From Otis tarda (Eukaryota; Chordata; Aves; Otidiformes; Otididae), in assembly GCA_026413225.1 (NCBI GenBank), contig CM048557.1:65710987-65774986 (forward strand): DNA of 64,000 nucleotides, given 5' to 3'. The position numbers were made by a program, and so were the translations under genes. Positions 12,923 to 26,600 of this stretch are shown piece after piece (position 1 is the stretch's first letter; every line of letters starts with the position of its first letter). The notes under the pieces are model-generated. The model did not search any database. It was not told where the DNA came from and saw nothing but the letters and a program-made list of their open reading frames with translations.

Positions 12923-14264
12923 CTGCTGTCCAGGGCTTTCCTGTGGTGCTAAGAGCCTTTTCCCAAGATTAATAAGAGGTTTGGACACTATTTCTGCAGC
13001 CCTGAGTTCCTCCACAGATAGATATCTCTACTGGTGGTTATAATATCCCCAGTCCCATCACATAGTCCTTGCTGGGATCAGCCCATGCCACCCTCACCAC
13101 CTCCGAGCCCTTGCAGAGGCAGGACACCTCCTGTGTCTGCATGGCCACAGGAAGGGTTCCCTGTGGCTACACAGAGCCCCAGTGTCCCCGCAAAGCCCTG
13201 GAGAGCCTAACCAGACATGTTCAGAGAAATATCTGCTCTGGAGCTGGTCGTTCAAAGCACAGAAGGGTTCACCCAAGACTGGCAAGAGAGAAACCCAAAA
13301 TGCCACGCTACTGCTCAGCGCTTCCTGGCAGCTGAAGCCAGGGAGAACCATTATAGCCCTTTTTCCATTTCTCCAGCTCTGGTTCCCAGAAGGATTATGT
13401 TCAGAGCTGTGTTTCTGGCACTGTTTCGCGTGTGCCTTTAATCTGCCCCATCTGCACTTTGGGAGATGCGGTTCAGTCGCCTTTCCCAACATAACGCCTG
13501 ACAAATTTATGTGTGTCGGTTCTGCACAGCCATGCTGCACCGTGCTGTTAACCTTCATTAAGATGCTTTAATAATTGAATAAATGATGTGCCAGACATGC
13601 AGTTTAATCTCAGAGTGTAAGAGAAGAGGGGACAACGATATCAACTGCAGCCTTGGATTAAATATCACTGTAAATACCACTAAGCAGGTATCACACAAAA
13701 ACACCTGCCCTTGACATTAGAAAACATGCTCAGCCACACTGAGAGGGGAATACACCACATAATACATTACATCTTATCTGTATCTCAGTACCATTAAATG
13801 AGCATGGTTAATGCTTTAATAATCTGCCAGGGAACACTGTGGGCTCTGTATTTGCGCTAACCCATGAAAGAGGAAGCTCTCTCATCTGGTGCCCCGAGCA
13901 AGATGAAATACCACGGGCTGCCCTTGGAGCAGAGAGATTTTTTTTTTGTGCAATGGCATAGAGAGGATTCAGGAGGAGCCATTTCTGTTACTGGTGATAC
14001 TTGGAAGAGTGACATCAAATTAGGGAAGGAGGACAATCTCACAGAGATGCCTATTTATCCATGGAGGGGGGATAAGGGATCCCAGGGGAGGAGAGGATGT
14101 GTTGGGGAAGCGTGTAAGAAATGAGGAATGGACAAAGGGCCCTCCCCCTATTAATGCCCAGGGTATCTCAGTGTATCTCATGGACCTGTCTGCTGCTGAG
14201 CAGGTGGCCATGTCCCAAAACTCTGTTTGTACCTGGACCCCATGATGGCCATGGGTGGTTCTGG
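12923..14264. other. noncoding sequence, no gene recognised
   Basis: No gene was recognised. Two open frames of 129 and 154 codons overlap on opposite strands around 13,094-13,571, with no domain or codon signal to prefer either. The part 13,555-13,860 is AT-rich, non-repetitive and rich in TAAT-type cores, so it could be a conserved noncoding element. Confidence 0.5.
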
Positions 14265-14530
14265 TTCCCATAAATGTGTCTATCCACTTTAAATGCATTT
14301 ATAATCTTTGGCCTCTACAGTTTTAGTGTGCAGCCTGTGCCCTTCCTGATGCATACCATAAAGAAATACTTCCTCATGTTTTTGCAGGTCCCTGACATCC
14401 TCCCGGACACGTGCTGGGCGATCCTTTCAGAGGGATGGTGTGTAGGTGAGAGCTGGACTCCACACCCTACATGGCTTCACAGATCTCCATCACACCTCTT
14501 TCCAAAGCTTTCACTGTGTGGCAGTTTATA
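14265..14530 (-). mobile_element. very old CR1-like LINE fragment (tentative)
   Basis: Several segments line up in order with the antisense of old amniote CR1/L3-type consensus sequences as I recall them. These are a TTTGGCCTCTACAGTTTTA-type segment, then AAGAAATACTTCCTCATGTTT, then ACTCCACACC, then CATGGCTTCACAGATCTCCA with TCTTTCCAAAGCTTTC after it. Divergence is high and the middle part does not align by eye. An acceptor-like CATGTTTTTGCAG followed by 18 open codons lies inside it; this could mimic an exon. Confidence 0.4.
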
Positions 14531-17500
14531 ACAGATCTTACACTTTTAATCAGCGAGACTGAATCCACCAGAATCATTCAGAGCCTCCTTGCTTGCCCAG
14601 GTCCAAAGCTAGGGAAGGCTGGGTAAAAAAGACACTTTGGGCCAGAGTGGGTTTGTTTGGTTGCACACAGCAGGATGAGGACATTCAGCCTGCCAGAACT
14701 CACAGGGCAGGTTGGAGATTAATTTTCCAGCTTTTAATTTATCCATCTCACCCAGGAGTTCAGTGTTTTCCCTTCTTTAAATAAATATTTTTTTCTTATG
14801 CTTATAATTTTTGCATTGTAATAAAACGGCTTCAAAGATCAAAAGCTCTTGGGGGGTCTTTCGGCACCTTCAAGGAATTTTAAAAAAGAGCTGGGTTAGA
14901 GGGGGGCAGCCCTGCTTCCAAGCAGACTTGCGTGCACACATGTTTCCAACCGACGCTTTCCTTTTGAAAGCAAGCAAGGAAACCAACTTGGAAGTCAGTA
15001 ATGTCCCAATTTTCTCCTGTGGGACAAAAAACTCTAATGATGAAATTTTTTTGTTGGAAGATTTGAGAAGGCAAAATTCAGAGCCAAAATCCAGGTACGA
15101 CGCTTTCCTCCTTTGCATTTGCACCTGCTAGCAATCAAACTGGAATTTGCTGGTATCTAATGCTTCCTGATCCCAGTCAATTTACTGCAAAAGAAATTCC
15201 AGATGCAGGCATGAAGCTGATTCTTGAACTGTCCCTGTTGGCAGCAAAGTTTGGGTACCGTTTCTGTTTATTTGACCATTGCTAAGGCTACTGGTCCTGC
15301 GAAGGAAATGAGCAAAAGCCAGCAGAAACTAGTTGTAAGATTGAGCTGTGGAGAGAAAAAAAAGAAAAAAAAAATCAAAGTCCCTTTGGGAAAAAATGCT
15401 GGTGCCATTGAAATCCACATCAAAACTTTCAGTGAATTTAACAAGGGCATGTTTAGGCCCCGTGCCTAGTTCTGCTGGCAAAGGAACATTATCAGTAAAA
15501 TGCTAAAGACCCCAAATGGGGCCTGATTTCAACAAGAAACGCATATGCAAGGCTCCCCATTCTACCTCTAATTTTGAGTACAGCAGCGGGTGATCCCAAT
15601 CCAAACTGGGAAAGGGAAACCTAAAAGTACAAAAGCCATTTCACTCCATGTTTAGAGAGAAGCTGGCATGTCTGAAGCAGAGATGTAGATCGAGCTATGC
15701 TTACCCAGCAGAGTTTTCTTAGTTTTACAAACGCCAGCAGATTTTCTGCCAGGCCAGGATCACTTTTTCCCAATTTTTTGGGCGATGTGGGAAGCCACAG
15801 CCCCACTGGTGTTTCTGTCACCAGCGCAGAGAAGGGCCAGTCCCAGTTCAACTTTGGCTCCCATGGGATACATTTTAGAGTGCTTAGGCTGGGAGTTACG
15901 GCCTCCCGTATCATTCCTTTACCTCCTTATTTATTATTTAGGAACCTGGCCCCATGCCTCCTGGTTTTCCCCTATGTCCAGGGAGGGGACAGCCAGGCTG
16001 GGCACACGTGGCATTGCTGGCCGCAGCTGAGGGCTGACGCAGGAGGTGCAGCATGTGCTGCAGGATGTTAGAAGATGGAAGAGGACTGCTGTCCCCAGCC
16101 ACATCTCCTGGCCCCCTTTCCAAGGGGAAGAGTCGGCACGCCACTCCGGCAGGCAAGCTGCCCCTCCGTTATCTCTGAGAGAGGCTCTGGCAACTTGGTG
16201 GGGAGAAACAGGGAAAACAAACCACTTGCTCAGCCTGTCTCCAGAGGGGTTAAGTGTGAAGTTTAGATTAAACAAACCGTGTAATGAAATGTCTTACATT
16301 CCCATTAACAGAAATCATAGATGCAATCAGGAAGGATGAAGTACAGGGTCACGTTTCCCTCTCTGGCACCATCCCTTTTTTCTCACACTCACTCTCGTGC
16401 ACCACGCACACTCACACATACACAAGTATACAACCTCTCTCCTCCTGGCATGCTCCCCTGTGCATTTATAGGTGGGATGTTCTTCCCGAGCAGCAATCCA
16501 CTGCACTGCAGCTGTGTCAGGCGCAGTGAAGTAAAACAGTCCAGCCTGCTTGGCATTGCCAGGGCTTCTAAAAATAACCTAGGACTGAGCATTTAAAAGT
16601 TAAAATCCAGGTGAGTACAGGTCCTTCACATTGGCAGCTGGTTCTGCAAGCTACCATCCCCCCTGAATGCCCCCACTGCCCTCCGTGAGACCTTGCTGCA
16701 CATCCTTCATCCGGTTCCTCTGTTGGACCACTCACCTTCCAAAAACCCTCTCCAAAAAAATTTACATGTCTAAGCCTAGTTGTTTTCTTGGAGTAAACAC
16801 TTTTGAAGTGAAGAAGACTAGGCAGAAGAGAGGTTAAAAGATGGGGGTCTGCAGACCTCCCTCCTCGCCATGCCCAACAGTCGCAGCCTTGCAGGATGTC
16901 CCCACCGTGCCCAGCTCCACTTGGGCAGCAAAGAGCCGCCCACACGCACGCTGGGAACAAGCAGAATTAAACAAATACCATCTGCCACTGCTGCCGTCAG
17001 ACCAGAGCACCACACCACAAACACTGATAGAGCTGGTGAAATGTCAGGAGCACGGCAAGACAATATCGTGTTCACGAGCTCTAATCTTGTTGCAGCTATG
17101 CTGGGCAGTTGAAAAGCTTTTATTCGGGCAAGAGAACTGCAGTTGCCCGTAAACAGACATGCAGATTTTCTGTATTTTAACTTTTGGAGAAGTTAAATTC
17201 CCAGTAAACGTCATTGGCTTTAGGCAATGGCGTTTTTAGGGAGAAAACCTGAATGAAGCTGATTTAGTCAAGTCTGTGAATGAGCTAGGGGCTAAGACAC
17301 CTTATTTAGCCCATGACAGGAATTAGCAAAACTGTACACTTCCACAGAGGAGTGGGAAGGTTAAAATGGCAACCTCGGCTGTTATTTCCTAACTTCCAAG
17401 CATTTGGAGAAACTGCAACCTCTGTTTTGCTCAATATTACAAATATGACAGGTATAGGACTTGGATGGATGAGGTATGACTTCAAGAGCAGCTCAGACAT

Positions 17501-20500
17501 CTAGTGACCACCCAGCCCCATCTCCCTCAAGATGAAAGGACCAGATTCTCCAAAGGCAAAGGATCCCAGACAATTCCTAGAAAAGCAGCAACTCTTATTG
17601 GTCGTTGTTTATCTGGAGCTCAAATTCCCAACCAGATTCCCAAGCCAGACCCAGAAAAATCACTTCTGCTGAAAAACAAAAAGTCCTCAAAAGTTCAGAA
17701 GAATTCTTGTGTTTTACAGGAGCACAAACCCAAAGACATATTAGCAATGTCAAAGAGCAAACATTACTCGGATTAGCAGGAAAATGGGAAGGGTGTCCTG
17801 GTCCCATGGACCCATGGTGGTGGGACCTTCACAGCTGTTCCCAAACACACTTCTGTGCACAACCCCCTGCGTGGCCACAGGTCTCCTTGCAAGAGCTGGG
17901 AAGCACAAAATGTTCATTTCTCTCCCAACAAGGCCACACACAGGGCATCTAGTGACAGACATCATCCCCTCTGCCCCTTTGGCAACTGCTGCCGTGGTCA
18001 CGAACCATATTGGGTTGAGCACTGTTTTTAGTGTTGTGGTTGCTGCTCTCATTCACTTTAATGGAATTTTTTGTCCAGCTGAGAAGAGAAGATGTGGTAT
18101 TTGGCCTGCTGTGCACTCACCTCTGCTGATTTTGAATCAAAGCATTTAGCAGGACTATCCTCCAGCTCAATTGGACTTTGCAGGTTTCCATTTTCACCAC
18201 AAACACAAACACACCCAAGTGCAAAAACATCATTCCTCATACCTGCCTCTTTTGAGCTGCCAAGGTCAGGGGGGAAGGCAAAATCCGGTGTGGCAAGCAG
18301 CCCCTTTTCATCATCTGATACTGCATTTCCTAAAGCTTCGGCGATGCTGTTACACATCAGTAGCAGATCTGTTCAGCTGGGGTTACAGGAAGGTGGTTGT
18401 GTTCAGGGTACAAGGGCCCTTCTGCTTTCCAGCCAAAGAGCTCCAACTAACAAAAACATTGCTGGCAAACCATGTGTTAGCAACATATTCCTAGTATGAT
18501 CCGACCAGATTTATTGTTGGCAGGATGAAGATTTCAGCAAGGCACGATATGATTTTTTCAAAAGACCACACCTAATTAGCTGCAGTTAAAGTAACATTCA
18601 TTAGCTCTTTTTCCACAGCAGAAATTAAACAAGTACATGCCAAGCAAGCAGAACTGAGATTTATTTTTTTCTTGATTGTCTTCTGCATCCCAGAGACTGA
18701 CTTTTGCTTTTTGTTTCGAATGAGTTGATTTTTCACAGGCTGTAGCAGTCCTTTTTGACTTCATATCTTCCCCAAAAGCTCTCCATGCAGAAACTCTCCA
18801 CCATTTCCTCAGGGAGCTCTTCCCAATGTCAACATGAGAATACTGAGATCACAAACCCCGCATCCAACCCACGTATTCCAATAAGGAGAATAGAGAAGAA
18901 CAGCATCCCCTGCATCCTGCCTTTTGGTACCTGTCCTGTTACGTCGGAGTTATCCCCTTGTAGGAAAGGACCATTTTGTTAATTGACCTAATTGTAATGT
19001 GCAGGGAGAATCCTTTTCTTTCTAGGGAGCTGTATCTCCCCCAAGCACAGTCTCTCTCCAGCAAATCCTGCGTTGCATCTTGGTAGGAAATGCTACATCT
19101 GGGTGCATTTGTCACTACACAAGAAGCATGAGCTGCAAAGATGATTTATTTAGTCCCAGATAACAAACAGACACCCCACTGCTAACATCCCTAACAGCAT
19201 GTTCACCCTCCAGTAAGTTGCAAAGAAAACACTTGTAGATCATCACTTCTGTCTAAATCTCATTTGGTAGCTCCATCGCTCTCTCTCTCTTAAAAGGGCC
19301 CTGCAGCCCTTTAAAATGATAATTAATCTCTAAATGGCTTTTTCTTTTTTTTTTTTACATCAAACCACCATTTATCCTTTCTTCTTATTCTCCTATAGAT
19401 AGGAGAAAGCTGTGCTCCCAACAGGTAAATGGAAAAGATGTCCTATGCATGGCACCTGACAGGCCTCACATCTCTCCCCCATCCCTTCTCCAGGATGTAT
19501 TTTGTACTGAGATGCTGGTGCAGGGCCTGGACACTCAGCTCCCGGGCTGACCAGCCCTTTGGCCAGGCAAGCCATTTCCTGAGGGAATAGCATGAGCCCT
19601 CACGGTATGGATTTCGGATTTCAATGGAGGTCCCACTGGACACAGGCATAGCAAAGTAATTGCTGTTATTTGGATGCAATGCAGAAGTCTGTAACCATTT
19701 GGGATGCTGATTGCTGTGACTCAGTGCAAGGTCCTCAGCCAACAGATAGCATCATAGCGAAACAAGGATAATAATTTCTGATTGCTACAAGGTACTGCAA
19801 CAAAAGCCATCTCAGGGCTCTTGTTCCATTTTGACATCTGCTCCATGCAGCATTACTCATCATCTACAGAGACCTCCAAGTCTATTAAGTGAGGAAGTTG
19901 AAGACACAGTCTTTTCTAATCACTGTACCACCAGCGTGCCTTGAGGAATGAATACTCAGCCCAGCTCCCCTGTCCCCACCCAGCCTGTCCTCCACTCCTC
20001 ATGCTGAATACTCTGCCAGAAAATGTTGGCATGCATCAGATTTGGTGGGGCCTGGAATCCAAGCCCCTAAAAGAGAAAAAGCCAAATATATGTTAAACAA
20101 TAGAGACAAAAGAGTGTGCTGCAGCTTGGAGGCACGTAGCATTCCCCCATTAAAACTTAAACATCAAATAAATTAGTTATATATTACAACAATAAGAACT
20201 AAAGTTGGTCTTAAGGCATCCTAATTGAAACCGGACCTGGGTTTGCACTTCCTTTGTGGCCCAGGTGGACACTCATTGTCCCATGAACATAATGAGGGTG
20301 CTACAAAGGCTTTTCCCCAGCCCTGCAGCCCCTGCTCAAGATCATAGCAGCTTGCTCAGTTTGAGAGCTTTCTTCCTCTTCTTATACAACGCAGAGAGAG
20401 GAAGCAGGCGTTGTTATTGCTGCAGTGAGCTTGGGCTTTTGATAATATTAAGCTGTTTAGGTTGGATGTGAAACCTGACTTTGTTGAGAACCATATGGTG

Positions 20501-20837
20501 CTTAAAAGATGTTGCTGCCTTGCAAGTCTGCAGGGTGGAAAACGGGGCCAGATTCCACAATATCTGCTAATTATCAAAGCTGTGAATTTAATGAAGGAGG
20601 AAGAAAGATTAAGGAAGTTGTCTTTGGTGGCAAAGGTATAACTGAACATGGGAATACCCAAAGGGGAGAGAAGAGGCTACTGCAATAAATTACGGAACAT
20701 GCTTAGGTGTAGATTTAACCTTATGAGCAATAAGGATACTTCAAGGAGCTCAGAGACCACAAGCCTTAAGCTGAGACACTCACCTCTCACAGGACAGAGG
20801 GAACATCGTCGTCATAAGTCTTTGATAATTATCGTGA
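14531..20837. other. noncoding sequence with minor simple repeats
   Basis: No gene was recognised across this 6.3 kb. Open frames are at most about 135 codons and occur on both strands. Visible features are a CA/CT-rich low-complexity stretch at 16,384-16,430, a MEF2-type CTAAAAATAAC at 16,568-16,578, and a hairpin listed separately at 17,199-17,242. The open frame at 14,811-15,131 ends near a donor-like CAG|GTACGA but has an AT-rich codon pattern and no acceptor. Confidence 0.5.
17199..17242. other. inverted repeat / stem-loop of unknown role
   Basis: AAACGTCATTG (17,206-17,216) pairs with CAATGGCGTTT (17,225-17,235) over all 11 positions when one G-U pair is allowed. The loop between them is 8 nt. 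Beyond a small internal loop, TCCC pairs with GGGA and lengthens the stem. The structure is shorter than a typical pre-miRNA stem, and no seed or family was recognised. Confidence 0.4.
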
Positions 20838-21026
20838 TCATAGAATCATAGAATGGTTAGGGTTGGAAGGGACCTTCAAAGCCCACCCAGTCCAACCCCC
20901 CTGCAAGGAGCAGGGACATCTCCAACCAGATCAGGTTGCTCAGAGCCCCAGCCAACCTGGCCTGGAACGTTTCCAGGGATGGGGCATCCACCACCTCTCT
21001 GGGCAGCCTGTGCCAGTTTGACTACC
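20838..21026 (-). mobile_element. CR1 LINE, 5'-truncated 3' end, antisense
   Basis: A minus-strand CR1 end. Two copies of the octamer tail (TCATAGAATCATAGAATGG) are followed by GGTTGGAAGGGACCTTCAAA, TCCAACCCCCCTGCAAGGAG and GGGGCATCCACCACCTCTCT, ending near GCCAGTTTGACTACC. It is about 190 bp, corresponding to the ORF2 C-terminus plus 3' UTR. Similarity to the CR1 3' end is high, so the copy is fairly young. The flanks carry an imperfect 17-bp direct match, 20,824-20,840 against 21,048-21,064. Confidence 0.95.
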
Positions 21027-22329
21027 ATAATTTTGAAAATCTTACTTGATAATGATTATGATCAATAGTGATCACTTGCAATATTTTAAAGCTCATCTTT
21101 TATTATAACACAGCATTTGCTGCATCAGGGATTCAGACCTTGGTATGTGACACTCCATCCTGAGATCGTACTGCACTAGAGGGATCTCAGTCGAGATCCG
21201 TGGGACCAGCACACAACCAAGATGATCTCTCAATAGTGCCTACTATTTTCTGCCTCTTCAGCAGTGCTGTACGTAGTTGGTGAAGTGCTCCAGCATCCTT
21301 CAGGATGAAAAGTGTAATGTAAGTGTAAAATAATACTGTTAAATCTGAGAGGAAAATATGCACTCATAGCCTGAAAGCATTCTCCACAATGGCAGGAATC
21401 ATCAATCCAGACTTCCTGAGAGGCAATGAGAACCATGGGAGTGGTTCTCCCCAACATGCTCAAGATTATATATTATTTTTCAGCTACATTAAGGGCTTCT
21501 ATAAAAAAAAATATTAAAGCTCAAAACAACAAACCAAAAAAACACCAAGGGTTTTTAAAGGCTCTTTAAAAATTCTCTTTTAATTTATTCTATTCATCTC
21601 AGGAAAGGCAGAACTACTGCAAGAAACACCTTTGATGTAAGGAAGTCTCTACGACAGAACAGGGGCTGGCAGCTGAATTCATTGCCTTCCATGCCTGGAT
21701 TGATGGGAAAGCCCTCAGGGGCTGTGACCAAAAGACACGGATGACATCTTACAGCTCAAGCCTTCCAAGAGGTGGCACAAAAATCAAGACTATTCAGAAA
21801 GTCATATTCACATCTGCATCTAGCCCTGACAGTACGGCTGCTGAAGGTAATGGCTCAAGCAGGGTGCATCAGCTCCTGCCAAGCCACCGCGTTCGTTGTC
21901 CTTTGCTGTAGCAAGTCACATGATATAACCCCATGGAAAAGGCTGAACTAAACCCAGCCCCAATATTCTGCTCTGTCAGACAACACTTCCAAGTTCTCCA
22001 AAGGTTAAATATCATCTCCTAATGAACAGACTAAATTACTGGTGGTCTATTTGTGTCTGCTTGTTCCTTATGTCCAATAGTTCTAATATCTCTCTCTCAT
22101 GCTGGTGTTCAAGCCTAGATACACTTGCAAAGTGAGTGAGTAAATGTCTGCCCAGCCCCTCTTTGACAACACCAAACTACCTTAAGGCCTTCTCTGACGT
22201 AGTGTAAACAGGTCCCAAGAACCCCAAAGTGATGGACCTCCTACAGCTACAATCCCACCATTTTGCAATCCTTACATTAAAAATTGTCTAGTTTTAGACA
22301 TTTAGTCTAGATGGCCACTGCTGCAGGTT
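21027..22329. other. noncoding sequence, no gene recognised
   Basis: No gene or repeat was identified. Open frames are shorter than 80 codons. The first 150 bases are AT-rich. The rest has no feature that I can support. Confidence 0.55.
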
Positions 22330-23650
22330 AGGCCTAGTTTGTTTCTTTCCTTTTTGCAGCAGCTTTTGACACTTGAAGACCGTCTGGACATTTCAGTCTT
22401 CTCTGGACCACGGGTTCACCAGCTGGTTTACTTCATTGCTTTCTGCATTGCCCCATGCGCAATCCTCCCATTTGAACCAGCAAGAGACAAGTTACTGTGG
22501 GCCAAGTAGAAACCCTTGCCCTTCATTAATACTGTCGTCCCTTTCCTGCCCCTGGTTTTATTTCCCACCACACACTCAGCCTGAACTCTGCTCTAAGCCA
22601 GGTAAACCCATCTCATTCTTCATTATTCTCTGCCCTTCTGATTCCTAGACCTCCAGGCACCTGTTTTCCACACCAGACTTCCTAATATTTCAGGACTGTA
22701 TTAAGTGCTGGTACCCACAGGCATCTCTTTTCCCCTTGTCCATCCTAAGTAGCAAGCTGGTCCCTTACAATGGGTAGTCCTATGACTCTGCACGACGCTC
22801 TCCCATCCCAGCACTCTCTCTGCCCTCTTCCAAGACACCCACTCCTTCCCAGAAGATGCTCCAGGACTCTGTGTCAGGGACATCTCCCCAGCTCATGCTG
22901 TCCAAGTTGTCACAAGAACAATCTACTACTTCTCTCTTTTAGACATTTTTATATTCCCTCCTCCTCCAATTCTTGTGTTGTTCTCCCCCTGTCAGCTCAC
23001 CTAGTAATTTTCACAGAGCACTATATCAATTACTTCACTGACTCCAGCTAGGAAATGCCATAGATCTAATCTATGTCTAGAAAAATCCATTATTTTATCA
23101 AAGATAACAGATTCATACAACACGATCTGCCTTTGCTAGACACAGGTTGCATTCTCTCCAGTTTCCTATTTACCTCCATGCTTTATTTTTCTCCCTGAAT
23201 GTTCATTCATATCCATATAATTGGGGTCAGACTGGTGGGCTCCAACCCTTCCCTCTCCCCTTCTTAGGTACAGACCTGTCTTGCTTCTTACCTTCAGTCA
23301 TCACCTACTTCCCCCAGTTTGATACACTCAAGAGCCACCATTGCTACTGAATGTGCGACGCGGCATTTTCCGTGCTCTGGTCTGGAGATTTTCAACCTTG
23401 TTTCTATCCCCTCACCACCAGCCTGAGTGCACTCAAGTCTGATATTGGCTCCTCTCAAGAATGTGGTAATTTCTGCACCCATGGCCTCATTATCACTCTC
23501 CCACCTGGTTTTGCCGTAATGTTCATTTCGCTGCCTTACCCACAACTGGGGCAAGTGATTTGATTTGCTCTCAGGCCACATTTAAGGTTATCTTTAATAT
23601 CAGCCTCAAGCTCATTACACAGAAAACTGCACTCCCTTCCATTTAAAACA
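22330..23650. other. pyrimidine-rich, strand-asymmetric block
   Basis: About 1.3 kb in which the plus strand is markedly rich in C and T; sampled lines run from just over half to three quarters pyrimidine. Four short plus-strand open frames lie end to end (22,373-22,648; 22,770-23,051; 23,147-23,350; 23,351-23,563). They fall in different frames and show no domain. A decayed antisense retroelement could produce this skew, but no reverse-transcriptase or gag motif is visible. Confidence 0.4.
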
Positions 23651-26600
23651 TGGCTGTTGAACAGACCTACATTTGTTTACATTTTCTCAATGAAAATACA
23701 CTCTCACCTTGCTAGCAGTGCCTGCTTATTTTTTCCAGACCATCAGCACACGTGCTGCTTTGCTGATGAGCCTCACATCCAGGTTGATCAGGCAGTCTTT
23801 TCTCTGGAGATGTCCCCTGCAAAGAGACATCAATGGAGAATGGTTTTAATTTCCAACTCTGTGTCGAGAGCTTGAGTCAAACCACATCCACCTAGCCTTT
23901 GGGACACATTCCCTCCTTGTTGTAATCACAGAACCAGTGACTTCTATTTCCAATTTCTACTTCCAAATCAAATTTATAACAAGAAAGCCCTGAGGAGCCC
24001 CAGGGTGAACAGCAGGTAATGAGGAGGAGTGAAAAAGACAAATAAAAGAGATGTGGCTCAAGATGACACTGTAGGGAAAGACCTGGGAGATCCGTCAAGC
24101 ATCCAGAGGAGAGGCGGGCAAAGCCCATCTGCCCGCGCTCCAGGAACCACCCTCGTAAAAGAGTGAACTCCCAAAATAGATGAGATCATTTCAACCACCA
24201 GCTAAGCCCGTCTGCGGTGCCTGTGCATGCCGTAAAGGGGAAAAAGTGCTTCTGCAAGCACTGGAGAGGTTTGCCAAGGAGAGAAACAACTGCTGGCAGC
24301 TGCAACTCCTGAACATATCAAAATGAGCGTTCAAGTCTTGTCAGAAAGACAAATTAACATCCAGATGGAGTAAATCTGGTCCATCCGAATGAATGGAGCT
24401 GTTACTGATTGATACCAGTTAGGAACATGGCCCACTGCCTAGGACTCACGAAAGCACAGACATTCGCAGTTTTTAGGAACCAGACGCTACAGGACAAATA
24501 ATTCGGAAAGCCTCCTCAACTTTCAGCTTTGCTATATTTTTATTTCTAAATGTTTGATGAGAACGCAATTTGCACATTCTCCCCAGTGCCATTAGCAGCA
24601 GATTATGGCGTGGAAGCAGCAGATTTTATCACACGTAGACCTAACACTTTGCTTTGGCATCTGCAATGTTGGAGAGCAGTTATTTCCTCCTGGGCATTTT
24701 CACTCTGTCTTCCAGGTCCTTTTAGAGTCAGATGGACAGAGCTGTGTCTGACAGCATATTGGGATGGAGCTTCAGATGGAGCTAACACTCACTCCACCAC
24801 AAAATCTTTAGGCTTAAATAAGAAAACAAGCAAGGCTGTTCCAAACAAGGCAGCCCTGATAGACCCACATGTGCTATCTGGGGCTCTGATCAGGTCAGGG
24901 AAGACTGCGGTGGATTTGATTGTCATTTGAGATTTCATAGGTGGGAGGTTGCCATCTGGAAGCCTAAGGATCAGAGCTGTCCAGTTTTTTGGGTGCTCAC
25001 AGGGAACAGATACACTTTGGGAAGCTGGACTTGGGTTCTCCAGTGACTCCATGCTTAGTCCACCCTCTCCCCTTCCTGTGAGCCAATTCCCCCTGCCTTG
25101 AGCATCTGAACTCCTTCCTGCACGTGGGAAATTATTTCTCTTGCGATGGTCAAAAAGAAAGAAACAGCACTTCTGAAACCATACAGAAAGCATTTAAGTG
25201 GGGACCTATAATCCTAACTTGGGTCAGCCTCATTGGAAATTACACCGCACAGCACAAAAGGCGTCACAGGAAAAGGTGAAGCTACATTTCTGGCTTCTGA
25301 AGTCACCTGTGTGCTAAAGAAAAAGCTGATTAATTTCACACCAAAACCACAAAAGCCAAACCTCCATGCTTCATGCAGGAAAAAAAAAACCTCCCAGCAG
25401 AGCCTCCTACCCAGCATCTTTGGACCACCCTGCTTCCCTGCCAGCCAAAGGATCCCCAGTAGCGACAGCCAGAAGATTTTTTTATCAGCCTCTTTCCCCG
25501 TTTCCCCATTGTTCCTAAAGACTTGCAAATGCCGTGGAAATTCCCAGCATTTCAATCTGACCACAAACCTTCACTAAAGAGACTCTCTCACAGTTTATTA
25601 TGAGTCCATTTTATGAAATGAATGTGACAGTAGTCTAGTAATTAATATCTGGCAGGAATTAAATTAGAGTGACTTCTAATGCTGCTGCCTCCCTGGTTGG
25701 TCAGTGCTTTCATTCCTCTACGCATCGGTCAAAACCAAGTTAGAGAAACTGTGGCTAGCATTTGATCGAAAGACCAAGCCAAGACCTCAATTTGAATGGC
25801 AGGAGAAAGGCTGCTTCTCAAGGAAGGAGATGTTGAGAGGGCAAATGAGTGACCCTCTGAAAATCTTTACTGTTTTACTCAGCTGAACATCTGGCAAATG
25901 TGGAACATTTACTGGCTAATATCACATAAAACAGCTTTTAAGCTAGAAGAACAAAAAATAGAGGGGAGTGAGGAGAGTTAAATAGCAGCTATTAAAAGAA
26001 AAATAATCTTGCCTTTCATACCACTTTTCCATTTTTTCCTACTTCTTTTTTTTTCCCCTCCATTGTTTTGGCAGGTGAATTTGATATGCTAAATCCATCC
26101 CTGGTGGTACTACACCAAACCAGCATTTATATGTCAGGAGAAGAGCAAGTTTTGACAGTAAAACCCAACTTACAGACCACGATGACGTTACATATTTTTC
26201 CGTGTTGCGGCAATGAATCAGGTGAAGACTTCCTTGGGAAAGTGGATATAATCAGGGAAATGAGAGAGCCTAAATAATTATTTACCCTATGGAAACACTT
26301 CTTGTACACAGTGAAAAAGCATCTTTTGTCTTCATGATAAAGCACCATCAGAACAGTATCTTCGGAACCAATTTTATGCAAAACACCCATTGCAGCTGAT
26401 TAGATGGGTACACTATTTTGATTTCACCTCAGCTCAAATTTTACTCTAAGGCTCTGACCTTTTTAATACGCAACAATATTCAGATAATGGGTACCTGTGA
26501 GACTGATTAACCAAAAACAAGAATGTGCATTAGAACTGAACTAAGTTCATTTCACACTGAAATTGCTTGCAAAGTGTTAGAGGATCTGGCCAGGGAATAA

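Noticed and set aside
14378-14431. 18-codon exon-like stretch (VPDILPDTCWAILSEGWC) with acceptor and donor shapes
   Set aside because: It lies inside sequence that aligns in order with an old antisense CR1, so the splice-like signals are probably fortuitous.
26075-26219. Strong acceptor followed by an open frame with a possible donor
   Set aside because: The product has no recognisable features, its codons are not biased, and no partner exon fits nearby.
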